Below, one piece after another: positions 23,806 through 35,125 of a stretch of 64,000 bases of DNA. The notes under the pieces are model-generated. The model worked only from the letters and a program-made list of their open reading frames with translations. It made no database searches and was not told the DNA's origin. The DNA comes from Gymnopus androsaceus JB14 (lineage: Eukaryota; Basidiomycota; Agaricomycetes; Agaricales; Omphalotaceae). The position numbers and the translations under genes were made by a program. Where the stretch lies: assembly GCA_009733575.1 (NCBI GenBank), contig ML769475.1:1-64000 (forward strand). Direction: 5' to 3'. Numbering within the stretch: the stretch's first letter is position 1; each line of letters begins with the position of its first letter.

Positions 23806-24535
23806 AACCAAAACGCGTCACAGGCATCCTCCTCAAAGGATCCAGCTGAATATCTTTGTTCTGCTACCTTTTCAAAGTCTGAGGGTTCTTCCGTCTCACC
23901 TGAAAATGCTGTCACAGCATCAGACTTGCTGTTGGGTTCTTATGATCCTGCAAAACTACACCCTCTCGCCGACCTAGGTGACAAACTTGACTACCACCTT
24001 CTTGACAACGAAAAGACAAGTGAGCTCCCTGGTTCTGGGACAGCAATTCCTTCCCGGGGTTGGAGTGATGATTTGTGCTATGGTACCGGGACTATGTATC
24101 TCAGTGGTAGGTCCTAGAGATCTCTTTCAAATTACTGCTTTTGCGTTTTCTTAAACCATCATCCGGCCTCCTTTAATTCTGTGTACTTCTCTCACCTTAT
24201 CTGTCGCTTCGAGCAACCTGTTCTTGGATCCTCTTATTGTTTTTTGTTCATCACATGCTTACCCTGGGTTTACAGGCCTTGCTGTCAGTGGTGTATGGGG
24301 ATTGCGTGAAGGTGCAAGCAGGCCTTTGGCTGTATCAAATACCAGGCTACAGATCAACAGTGTCTTGAACTCAGTGACTTGACGAGGCACATTTATCAGG
24401 AATTCAGCAGGTGTACTGGGTCCGTTTGGTTTTCCACTCCATAAACATCTGTGCATTCTGACGTTGTCCCTAGCTCTCGTGTATAATGGAGTGAATTCCT
24501 CGATAGACACCGCGCGAGGAAAGATAGATAGAACT
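23806..24535 (+). pseudogene. TIM23: TIM23 mitochondrial import channel subunit, decayed
   Basis: TIM23 forms the presequence import channel of the mitochondrial inner membrane. Three exons are visible: about 23806-24106, 24277-24419 and 24474 onward. The first has an Asn/Ser-rich N-terminus, then LHPLADLGDKLDYHLLDNEK and SRGWSDDLCYGTGTMYLSG, the Tim23 signature. The second reads GLAVSGVWGLREGASRPLAV and TRLQINSVLNSVT, then TGA (24380-24382) where other Tim23 proteins have Arg, then RGTFIRNSAGVL. The third reads ALVYNGVNSSIDTARGK and soon loses similarity. The expected start codon before SSNQNAS is ATC rather than ATG. With no start, an internal stop and the C-terminal part missing, it cannot encode a working subunit. 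A functional copy should exist elsewhere in the genome. Confidence 0.78.
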
Positions 24536-25674
24536 AGTACCAAGACTCACTGTCATCATCTGAAGAGATCCATATGACTCTATTCTTAAATGAGAGTTTA
24601 CTAAGATGGATGTCAACTTTGACATGTACTGCACGTACCGAGTTTGACAAGCGGGTACAAGTCGGAGAGCTCGGCGGTACTAGAAGGAGTATCAGAGGAC
24701 ATTCCTCAGTGATAATGAAATACGCTTACTCTGACGCCTGGGATAAAACCGTTATTGATATTGCGAGAAGTTGAGCCAACAGAAGCTCTTGCTCTTGCTA
24801 GATAACTATCAGGAATGTTTTGCTTGTCCTCACCATTCGGGCGGTTTCTACACATGTGCATTGAGCATAAACTCTAACAGCGTTCAATTCTAATCGATCA
24901 CTACCTTCAAGTTGCGGCGTAGACTCAGTCTTCTCAGCCTTCCTTGGCATAGTAAATGGTGAAATAACTACTTAAGCAGTCGGTGAAGGGGTCGGGGGTT
25001 ACACCTGGAACCAGGGGAGCTGGGCCGTTTTGGCTGCTTTGAGCCAGCAGATTTTCCTGTTGCAGGCTTCTGAGCGGAAGTGCTTGTGCAAAAGACACCG
25101 CGTCTGGGAGCTGGCTACTGAACGCGTTTCAATCACGTGTAAGCATTGCCATTTGCAAGTTGATATCCGGTGTCAACGCGGATGCAGACAGTCCCTTTGC
25201 ATGATTCTGTTCTTCTTCCAGCTTGTACATCCCTGGAAACGGGAAGAGTTTAGCATTCTGATACCGTGCAATGGTATCAGATGTAGGAGGTATGCGAGGT
25301 CATGATTCCTGTCATGGCAGGAAGCCAAAGTTCCCGGACATAAAGCTACGCATTACCCGATCATGTGACCATTCAATGCGTCTTGCAGATGCGAAACAAA
25401 AGCAATGCATGTGTAGCCCCTAGAGGCAAGCACACAACAGATGATAAAATCAACTTGAGGACTGCCTATGGGACTGATTAGCAACTCTGGAGTAAATATT
25501 TGCATGGTTTGTGCCCAGGTAACTTCCAGTTGTGTTGCAAACATATCCAGGGGGTTCAATGTAGTACCCCCTGTGGCTTTCACCATACCTGGCTTTAAGG
25601 GAGGTAGTATGTCGCATGAAAGATACATGTTGAAGGGCAGGAAAAGAAGGGAAAAGTCACGCCGCACCTTTAAA
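24536..25674. other. KDZ interior, no gene recognised
   Basis: Sequence after the TIM23 remnant. Open frames at 24574-24774 and 25030-25305 have no recognised family. May include the junction between captured host DNA and element DNA, which I could not place. Confidence 0.4.
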
Positions 25675-25764
25675 TACTCACTACCCGGAAAAGTAACCGG
25701 AATTTTTGCCTGCCAGCCCGGCACCAAAAATTCCGGTCATTTTTATTTTTCCGGGTAGCGAGTA
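25675..25764. repeat. Short foldback (hairpin) element
   Basis: Two near-perfect inverted arms: TACTCACTACCCGGAAAA then CCGGAATTTTTG on the left, and CAAAAATTCCGGT then TTTTCCGGGTAGCGAGTA on the right, around a ~25-base loop. It lies just upstream of the dioxygenase-like gene, so it is either a tiny MITE or a structured upstream element. Confidence 0.7.
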
Positions 25765-25806
25765 GTCCGGAGTGATTTCCCACGGTTGATATGCCTCGAC
25801 CTTGCA

Positions 25807-28800
25807 ATGCGGTATCCTCCTGGCCACACCCGATACACCTTGCTCTCACCTCTCATGTCCTACAAATCCCCGAGCCCCTTTGCTGTTTACTGTGCTCCTC
25901 CAAAATATGAGGAGCCACTAGATAGTCTTCATGAGCTCATCAATGAAATCAAAATCCCTTCTGAAAATGACCAGAGTCGCAGAAATTGGGAATTGCAGTG
26001 GAAGACAGGACTCAAGGTATCATTAAAGAGTTCCATCCATTCTAAAAAGGTCAAGCATGAATATTGGATAACTACTTTTATTCTGACAGAGTGTGTTTAG
26101 GAAGAAATCTTGGAGTATATTTCCAGGTGCACTTTTCTTGCAGTGGAGGAAATTAAGCACAAAGACTTTACACTGGACTTGTTCTTTGATCTGATATATG
26201 AGAGAGAAAATAATGATCTGGAAGCTATCCACAGGAAGCTTCAAAACTTTCAGGTTCTAATATTATCCAAGGTGAGTCCAGTCACTCCATTGTTTTTCTG
26301 CAATTGTCTGGTCCTGATATTTTACACAGCACTATGTTGGATACTCTAATCCTGTTCTGAAGGATGCTCTGGGTGATGAATTCCAGGGACATGATGATGT
26401 TTCTGAAGGAAAGTTGTCAGATTTGACCAGCTTAGATTCTGATATAGAGATGGAAGATGGAACAAAATCAGGCATGGAGGTACTATTGCAAAAGTGTAAT
26501 GATTGCCTTGAAATCACATTTCTGAGTCTGGTAAGTAAAACTAGCTCTGGTTATTCATTGAATATCAATGTCACTACTTCAGGACCATTCTGAACTGCAT
26601 TGGACGATGTCCACTCTTACCTTACAGCCCAAAGGGCATTGGCAGAGATGTATTCTTGATCAACCACGGTTCCCAACTAAACTGGAAGCTATTAAATTGA
26701 TCAAACATGACATACTATCCAATGTCTTGGTTGAGCTCCGGAATATTCCCAAAGCAACCTACAATACACAAAAGTGGAGACAATTAGTCCAGGTATGCCT
26801 TAGTCTGTCAAGTTATACAACATTTAACTCTCTTTGGCTAGGAATCACATCTAGATCAGACTATCATGCACATTACTAATCCCCAATATCTGCTCCGTTA
26901 TGCCTCGGATGAAAGATTTACCTGGAGAGTAGAGATTCACAGAGAAATGGTGTTGAGGTTTGCTTTGGCAAATTTCCTTCAGATGTGGTCTCCCAAGGAT
27001 TTGCAAAAATCTTGGGTAGCTAATCCATTGCAGTATCAACCAATGGTATTTTTTTTTCCCTAGAATAGTAAATGCAGTGTATACTTATAAATTTTCAGCA
27101 ACCAGGATCTGTTTCCTTTCCTGAAAGTGCTGCAGGCTTCTTTTCAATCCTGGCAGAAAAACAAATTCTCCAGGTTGAAGCATTTACATTTAGTGTTTTA
27201 TTTCTACTGGGGAAGTATTCCAACTTTGACTATTGGTGGCAACACTCTATTGCTCCTGCACTATCATTCCATAACTACAAGGTATGAGAATATTCATTGT
27301 TTGCTTTGCCATTGAGTTTGATCTTAAGTATTGTATACAGCTTAAGGATATCAATCCTAGAAATATACACAGCAGGTGTCTACAGCTTGTGAAAATGAAA
27401 AAAGAAAAGCTGCAGACAAAAATAGGGCTCTTCACCGTATCCGTAGCCTACGGTATACGGCCGTAAAATACGTGACGTTCCGTACCGTCATGATTTTTGG
27501 TCATGGGACCGTACCCGTATCTGGTACGGTAATTCCCGTATTTTACCGTACCGTATACGGGAATACGGCCGTACTACGGAGGCTACAGGGAAGATTTCGA
27601 TAAAACTGTTGTATTAAAACGATTATTGAGCTACATACACTATATTTCAATCTTTAACATAGTATAGTGTTTCAGTTACTTCTGCCTCGATTTTGTGCTT
27701 CCAATCTTCAGGTTTTGGTGAGGATTGACCCAGTCACACAGTGTGACAGATGTGTTACCCATGTCTGTGTAGCGTTCTTAAGGGTGATTATCCTGACTTC
27801 ATACAAAAATATTTACTGGACTCTCAGAGTAGCAATTGTACCTCTTACAGGTGCATTATATGGATAGAAAAATGGTACTTAAATGATTGTGTTTGAAACT
27901 CCGTACCGTATCCGTATATGGCCGTATTTTTGCCGTACCGTACCGTGGAGCAAAAAATCAAACCGTATTCGGCCGTACCGTAGCTGCTCCGTACCGTATC
28001 ACGGGAAATTTTCACCGTACCGTATACGGTACGTACGGTGAAGAGCCCTAGACAAAAATAGCAGAACTTGAGCTGGAAAATGCTCCTCATGGAGAGCTGG
28101 TTAAAAAAATTATACAGCGCTCAAATCAATACTTCCAATCTGAAGAACAAATCAAAAAATCTCTCTACAAAAATCATGCTTCTGAAATAAAGGTGTGTAT
28201 TCTGCATCTTACAAAATTTGATCTAATTTATGGTGTAAAGACATCTTCTGCTACATTAAGGGAAAGCTATGATAGATGCACTCACTGTGCTAATCTACTA
28301 GAGCATGAAAAATGCACTCAGGTTATTCATGTCAATTTCAGAGAGCTGGAGGGACTGGAGAGGGAGTTTCCAGGTTTGAAGGGTGGTGGAGTATCCAGGG
28401 TGAATGGAGATAAAAAGCCAGTCTCTGTAAGTTTTTTTTTTTTTTTGTACTTTGAAAGCTTGTAATTTCCATGGTCTAGTGTGGTGCCCATACTATTTAC
28501 ACTCCAGAGCAACTGCACCTGGAACGTGTATATCAGGATCAAGCCAAAGTAACTAGATGTGGAAAGCATGTGTGGGTCCCTACCACAGGTGATCCTAATA
28601 AACCCAGGCAGCCAAATGACAAGGTTAGAATATTTATCTCATATTCAATCATTTTTATTGAATTTTTTAGGTTGAAATGGTCATTTACAATGCTTGGACT
28701 CAAAATGTGGTGGAAAAGTTGGTTAAAAATAACAATACCAGCAGCAATGTTTCAGCCTTGAACCGCCAGAACAATGTTGAAGGCTCTATGGAAGCTTTTG

Positions 28801-29492
28801 GAAACCGAGTTCCCATGAGTGGTGGCACAGGTGATGGACTCCGAGCATATAAAGGTATAGATGCCACCACAACAAGAGGTGTTGATGAGATTTTCAATAA
28901 AGCAGAGGTATAATAATATTGTACTTTTTCAAGTGTGGCTTATTTGCTGATGCAGTCCAGGATTCTATGGCCATGCAAGAAGTAGCAAGATACTTGGATC
29001 CTGATCTATTCAGGGATCTTGAAAAAATGACTGCAGACAGTGAAAAGCTGGGAAGACTTGGAAGTACACTTTTCACTGCTCATGGCTATATTGCCTTGCA
29101 GCATTTGGAAAGGTCTGATCTTTACCGGAGCTTTTGCTCACAGCTTGCATGGAGAGCAGAAAGGAAATGGGATGAATTTGGATTTGTATATGCTCAGATG
29201 GGCTATTATATTGCAACAGAGGCCAATATGCTTTGGTAGGTTGGACATTGAAATAAATTCTTGCTAACCAACTCTTTCCTACAGGACATTTGATGTCCGA
29301 TTGCTACATGGAACCATGCTCCCCAGTGAGAATACTGTATTCAGGATGAGAGGCGGTGAAGATGATGATGTTTCTGTGAGCAGTGGGTCCCACTATGCAG
29401 CAAGAACAAAGGACATTAAGAGGGCTTCTGAGCATGTTGCCGTGGAGAATTCTAGAATGGAAAGGGAAAGATACTGGAATAGAGAGGACTAG
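25807..29492 (+). pseudogene. KDZ-linked protein with putative 2OG-Fe(II) dioxygenase (TET/JBP-like) domain
   Basis: A ~12-exon gene whose exons mostly join in phase 0: 25807-26016, 26101-26271, 26330-26530, 26583-26792, 26842-27045, 27099-27281, 27341-28192 (with an insert), about 28241-28428, about 28490-28623, about 28672-28908, about 28962-29233 and 29286-29492. The N-terminal two thirds are unrecognised. The C-terminal part reads TAHGYIALQHLERSDLYRS, DEFGFVYAQMGYYIAT, NMLWTFDVRLLHGTMLPS, a layout I associate with mushroom proteins of the TET/JBP-type dioxygenases: an early His-x-Asp/Glu pair (here HLE) and a later His (LLHGT). Such genes accompany KDZ transposons and may oxidise methylated DNA. 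A CxxC-containing stretch (DRCTHCANL) lies earlier. Exon 7 is broken by a 626-bp MITE, which probably inactivates it. Domain call is inference. Confidence 0.5.
27424..28049. mobile_element. MULE-like MITE, 626 bp, 10-bp target duplication
   Basis: Inverted ends AGGGCTCTTCACCGTA / TACGGTGAAGAGCCCT flanked by perfect copies of AGACAAAAAT (27414-27423 and 28050-28059). Removing the insert plus one repeat rejoins the host exon in frame (LQTKI then AELELENAP). Both ends are packed with CCGTACCGTA and TACGG motifs. A 10-bp duplication points to the Mutator-like superfamily. No coding capacity. Confidence 0.85.
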
Positions 29493-30039
29493 ATTTCCAA
29501 GTTTTTCAAACATGTAAATAATAAAGTCTTGACTCCAAGTCACTCCTAAGTTAACTCAAATTGCAACCCAAAACTCATTCTAAATTTATTTTTGACCTAT
29601 ATTCATATCTTAGGGTCTCCAAAATACCACATGGGGTTTTAGAGTCTGGGTCTAGCATGTTGGACTAAATTGAAATGTGTGTGGATTGAATATATTTGAA
29701 TATTTGGTACATTCAAGTAATTGGAGACAATGGAGGTTCACAGCTAGTTTTGATTGAGACTGAAAATTAAGAAGAAATAAGAAATAAGAGAGAAACTGAG
29801 TCAATCAGCAAAACCTGGGTATTCATCTAGATCATATGCTGGATGGCCATGTGGTCACCGCCGGATGTGGTCTGTTCCGTTAATCTAATCAATCAAAACT
29901 TTGCTTGATCGATTCAAAAAACACTACTTTATCACATCCACCATCTACGTTTTTATCCAGTATACTACAACTGTTTCTTTTTTGGTAGATGGCATGTTTT
30001 AATGTCTGGAGATGGCACCCAGCTGATTTCCGCCTAGGA
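29493..30039. other. Spacer between dioxygenase-like gene and transposase
   Basis: A/T-rich, no gene. Short enough to hold the terminator of one gene and the promoter of the next, but no clear motif was identified. Confidence 0.5.
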
Positions 30040-33000
30040 ATGCTCAGAAAAAGCAAGAAGCGAGCTCGAACTGATAGCGGGGAGATCATTGAGCACATTG
30101 CCCCATTACCATGAGCACAACCAGCACCCTTGCAGAGTACGTGATCTTTCAACCCACACCGGCGCATCCAAAAAATCAAACTGAAGAGACGGAGGAAGTT
30201 GCAACGCCACAGGCAAAACCTGAAGTCAATGAAAAGACCTGGGTCAGTGTTCACCATCCGACTTGCTAAGATAAGCTTGCCATTAAACAACTTCACAGAG
30301 GGCCAAACTTGCTGAGCAGTATGGTACAGAGACTAAGAAGATCATTCATCTTTTTCTCAATCAACATGCAGCCTCTCGGATAGGCACCCCTTGCTCCTGC
30401 AAGAAAGGAGTACATATGGTCCGCTGTCGGAACTGTTATCAAAGGCCACCCTTGTGTTCCGATTGTTTCATCCGCGAACACAAATACATACCTTTTCACT
30501 GGGCGGAGCGATGGGATGAGGGCGGAAAATTCTTTAGCACCTGTGATATGTCCGCCCTGGATCATAACTGGGCACTCAATCTGGGCCACTCAGCTGAACA
30601 ATGTCCAAATGCAACAAAGACAATGCATATCAACATTATAGAGACGAGCGGGCCTCATGGGACCCTTGTCCGCTACTGTCAGTGCCACGGCTGTCCAGAC
30701 AAATGGCAGCAGTTGTTCGATGCACATCTTTTTCCAGGGTCAGTGTCGAACCCAGGTACTGCCTACACATTCAGGTTGATGCGAGAATACGAGGTGCATG
30801 CTGTTGCTTCCAAGAAAAACGCGTGGGATTACACAAAAGCATTGGCTCAGCTGGCCAATCGACAGTTTCCAGAGATGGTACCGGTGAGTGCTTTTGTTGC
30901 AGAACAGCTGTTCAGTCATCTGACAGATACACAGACCTTCTACGACCAGTTTCTCTTTGTAACTCGCCTATGGTCGTATCTGAAGACTAACATTTGGCTG
31001 GGACAGGGACACAGCATCGACACTCTACTTCCTCGGAGACTGAAAGGAAACCTGCGAGTCTACTGCCCAGCATGCCCAGAGGAATATTTTAATTTGGAGA
31101 AGGGCTGGGAACGGGCACCGCCTGAGTTGTTGTGAGTGGTGGTTCCTTTTGCCCTGCATTTGCTAACGTTTCTTTCCATTAGACATGTTCACGGTTTTCG
31201 TAAAACATTAGATGGGAATCACCAATTGTCTCATTTCGAAAAGAATTGTGATCAGAATGACATCTCTTGGTATATGGGCAACGCCTATTTTCCCAGCAGC
31301 TCAACCGAAAAAGAATATCTGCGAACAGTGCCACAGACTCAGAAAGAACGCAACGAGCGGCGCCCGAAAGCAGATCAATCAAAAGAGGGACTGCAAGCAT
31401 TTAAGGAGAAGCTGGTGAGCTTTTTTGGTTTCCTGATTAACCAGGAATGTGAGACTGACTCCTTTGCCGCAGGAGAAACAAGTATGCAGGTATCTGAATG
31501 TGCTGGCAGGCCAGGATAGAAAGAAGTTCCGTGGTATGGATGTTTCAGGCGTGGTTGCATTGCTCTGCGACCATGTATTTGCCTGGGCTCTTGTTGACAT
31601 GCAGTACAGAGAACGGTACCTCAGAACAATATTTCAGTACGTTATTATGATTTAGCTTTTCAAATTGCGATCTTGGTTTGGCAGAGGGTCTGAGACAACG
31701 CGATTTTGATAAGGGAAGGGCTCCATCTCAAACCCTGAGCTATGACTGTCAATGCAAGTATTGTCATCATTTGATAGAGCGTATGCTGGAAGCATTCCCA
31801 AGTCTAGCTCATCTCCTTCAAGACTTCCGTTTCACCATTCCCGCTGTGCATGTTCAGAACCACCTAGCTGTTTGCATGTGGTTGTTTGCAGCAGCCTACA
31901 AAGCATGCACGGGACGATTCCACGGCAAAACTGCTGAACAGATATGGGCGGAATTCAACTTGTTGGGGGTGGCAACTTGCCAGATGACAATGGGACATCG
32001 ACAGGACACCATCATACAAAGTTTGACTGGGTGGAACCTCCAAAAATTTGGAAAAATCGGCGAGTATAGAGGTATGTATCATTTTATGTGCTAAACAGAG
32101 TTGTATAGCTGCCCAGCTCCAAAAGGACTGCATGGATGCCATCAAGAACTACTACGAAACTTGAGATAATCTGGTATCTCTATACGGCATTCACAAGGCA
32201 AATCTCAAGGAATGGCTGGAAATGGATTGCTCTCCCCAGCCCAACACTAAAGCCAAGCTCAACGTGTTCTCTGTATACAATCACAACACCACTGGAGGTA
32301 AGGAGGAAGCTCATTGGGCAGGTTCAGACATTACTAACCAAGGTTTGTAACAGTGCTAACGTATCAGCAAGTTATGGATCGGCTCATCAAATCTCAGGCA
32401 AAGATTTCTTGTGCGAATTGGTGGGTGGCTGAGAGTGATGTTGCTCAGTGGCTGAAGGAGGCTTTACTTATGGAAGATGCAGAGTAAGTAATCTGATCCC
32501 TCATGAACTATCAGACAATAATCCAATTTGGTGAATTTACAGGGCTGATCTTAAACACAAAGAGAAAGGATGGGCCCCGTTTGGGTGGGGGTTGGATGAG
32601 AAGATGCGGGCAGACATGGATACAGCTGCCAAGAAACTGGAAGCTCGTTGGGAGTGCCTGTGCAAACATCAGCGTCTGCTGTTCCCCATGATAGTAGATG
32701 ATGTCGTACAAGTCAGGGACTCACAGGAAGTTTATCTTCCTTCTGTTTTGCCTAGCGCTGTTCGCGCACAATTTGGAATGGGGGATTACCCAATTAGAAG
32801 TTGAGTGTTGAACTCGTCTAGCTGTAAAATGTGTCATCAATCTCCAGGAGGCAATCCGAAATCTAGATGCTCTTGGGCAGTACAAGGATCTTAACGATAG
32901 AGGACAGGACCAAAATACGGAATCATTGCGAATCATGATGTCTTACAAACGGATGAGGGATGTTCTCATCAAGGACTATGGCCGGCACAGAGCAGCCTTG

Positions 33001-33986
33001 GTATCCCTGGAGGCCCTTTCGGAAGGATCATCCAATTTCCTGCCTCTCAATCTGAAAGACACCTGACGCAAGTCCACCATGTCAATTCGATCTGCCGGAA
33101 GCTCTAGACACCGGGATGCAGTGCTCTGGACGACGGGAGGGTATTCGGCTTTGACAGAGGGTAAAACACGAGTAGGGGCTGTGGTGGGTGGAAATAGCAG
33201 CAGTGGTGGAGAAGACAATGGAGAAGGATCTTTTATGGGTGCGACTGCAGCCTCTGCTTCAGCAGCTCTGACTCAGATGAGTAGACACCAGCCAATAAAA
33301 CGGGCAAAGCCAGATGGTCCACGCGAAGGCGAGAAGTCCCCGAAAAAGAAAGTGGAATCTCGGGAGAATGGGTGGATATGGCAAAGGAATGTGGTGATGG
33401 GTCAAACGGAGGACGAATGGGCAAAAGAACATAAGTCCACCACACTGTTGTTGTCAAACCTGTTGGACTGACTTGTCATACTCAGAGGAACAGGTGAAAT
33501 TTTTCAGAGATGAGGCAGAGATGGAACAATGGAGGGAGCAGGTGGAGATCAAGCATGCAGAGTTTGCCAGGATCATAAGAGTGTTCCAGAAAAGCAGTGA
33601 AATTTGGACAGCTCTCACCAATTCGACATCTTCAAGTCCTACTCCAGGGCATTGTGCTTAAGCCAACAAGGTTGTTGCCTGATATGTGCTAATGGAGAGG
33701 GATGCTCGAGAGCGCTTCAAGACATGCAGTATCCCTATTCTTCGAAACTTGGAAGAGGGACGGACTCTTGCTGACCAGATACTTGCCTGGAGAGCACGCG
33801 AAGCCCTGCAATTCCCGAGAGTGAAGTAGTAGGTCTATTCAATAAAACCTATCATTAGACAATGAACTCACTGTACTCAGTGTGCGTCCTCCATTTGTAG
33901 ATCCAACCAGTTCAATATTGGAGCACAAGGAGCTTAACCCGGATAGTTCGGATGATGAGGCGGAAGCTAAAGCAATGCTTGTTTAA
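30040..33986 (+). pseudogene. KDZ transposase with CxC2 cysteine cluster, decayed
   Basis: Transposase that would cut and move the element. The N-terminus MLRKSKKRARTDSGEIIEHI is typical, followed by a frame change near 30110. The CxC2 cluster follows: PCSCKKGVHMVRCRNCYQRP, LCSDCFIREHKYIPFHWAER, then the hallmark LGHSAEQCP and VRYCQCHGC. The core has FRKTLDGNHQLSHFEKN, SGVVALLCDHVFAWALVDMQ (a likely catalytic Asp), SYDCQCKYC, IPAVHVQNHLAVCMW and FHGKTAEQIWAEFNLLG, MGHRQDTII (a likely catalytic Glu). The C-terminal part has AIRNLDALGQYKDLNDRGQD. In-frame stops at 32162-32164 (KNYYET-stop-DNLVSLYG) and 33064-33066 (LKDT-stop-RKST), plus further breaks after 33470, make it a pseudogene. Both named stops are TGA, and CGA-to-TGA decay is a plausible cause. 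Family call is strong. Confidence 0.88.
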
Positions 33987-34067
33987 AGCTACGAACATTT
34001 CTTGAATGACCATTACACTCTATCTACCTACTTCCTTTCAGCACTGTCATGTCTCTTAGTTACTTTT

Positions 34068-35085
34068 TATATACTTCTGGTTCAAGTTTATTTTAATATA
34101 CAGTTGAATTATCTACAATGCTCATATAGAAGCTTCCAAAACCTCTGCCATTAATGATGGCGCATCAAAGGTAGGCTGAGGGGTGGGCGAGTCACATACA
34201 GAAAGGTAAGTGGATTAACCACTTTTTAACCATATGGGCAAGTCATGTACACAAAGGTGAGTGGATTAATCACTTTCAAATGGTTAACCATATGGGTGAT
34301 TCACATACACAAAAGTGAGTGGATTAATCACTTTCAAATGGTTAACCACATGGGCGAGTCACGTATGCAAAGGTGAGTGGGTTAACCACTTTACAAATAG
34401 TTGCTCTGATTAACCATTTTGAGGGGGACAGCAAGTTTTTGCCAAGTCACACAAGTAGATTGGATCAACCACTTCTTTTGTTCTTCTTCTCCCTCGCCAT
34501 TTTCTTGCTTCTCTTTGCTGAATGACCCCAACCACCACCACCACCACCACCACCACAAAACTTGTAGAGGCAATTGGAGTCATTGGATAGTTGGCTTTGG
34601 CCTTCACCAAGTAACTATGACTTTCCATTTGGTTGAGGCAACAGACAGACAAGTTTTGAGTGAAACACAGTCAACTGCAGCATTCAACGCAGTAGTTGAT
34701 CCACTCATTTTAAAATTTTCCAATACGACAGCCAGGAATAGGCAGATGAGTTTTGAGCGAAACATGTTCCATGCCCGCCTCTCCTTTAGCTCCAGTTGCA
34801 CGGCGCGGATCGTGTAGGAGGCGCATCAAAGGTGTTGGTACAGCTGTCATAATGGACGAGTTATGTACGCATGGATTAATTACTTACAATGGATTAACCA
34901 CTTATAATGATTAACCACTTACATTTACAATGATTAACCATTCACAATGATTAGCCTCTAATTGCGGATTGACCACCTACAAAGGTAAGCGGATCAATAG
35001 TGCTCTAGTCGTTGTTCTAATTAATTGTTTTGGATATAAAAGGAAATTCGGTTGAGATCTAAATGGTTAATCAAAACCTGGTTGT
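34068..35085 (-). repeat. Right terminal inverted repeat of the KDZ element
   Basis: Inverted copy of 12967-13943. About 58-base units (34200-34385) repeat GGTTAACCA plus a GGCGAGTCAC..CAAAGGTGAGTGG segment; a CCACCACCACC run at 34533-34556 matches the GGTGGTTGTGG run at 13452-13475 on the left. Confidence 0.85.
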
Positions 35086-35091
35086 ACTTCT

Positions 35092-35099
35092 CTTTTGGT
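35092..35099 (+). repeat. Candidate target duplication, right
   Basis: CTTTTGGT, identical to 12952-12959. See the element entry for the caveat about unequal outermost bases. Confidence 0.5.
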
Positions 35100-35125
35100 G
35101 TTCTATCGTTTGCGTTCAAAAAAAA

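Larger units (their letters stand above)
12960..35091 (+). mobile_element. Giant KDZ-type DNA transposon, ~22.1 kb
   Basis: Defined by two ~1-kb inverted repeats (12967-13943 and 34068-35085) whose outer ends both read ACAACCAGGTTTTGATTAACC inward, by a candidate 8-bp target duplication (CTTTTGGT) just outside, and by a KDZ transposase near the right end. Cargo from left to right: unknown gene A (minus), unknown gene B (plus), unknown gene C (plus), a decayed TPR gene (minus), a decayed TIM23 gene (plus), a dioxygenase-like gene (plus), and the transposase (plus). KDZ elements of mushrooms are known to be large and to travel with TET/JBP-type dioxygenase genes (Iyer and colleagues, 2014). This copy is old: the transposase has several stops. 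Whether everything between the TIRs moved as one unit is inferred. Confidence 0.75.
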
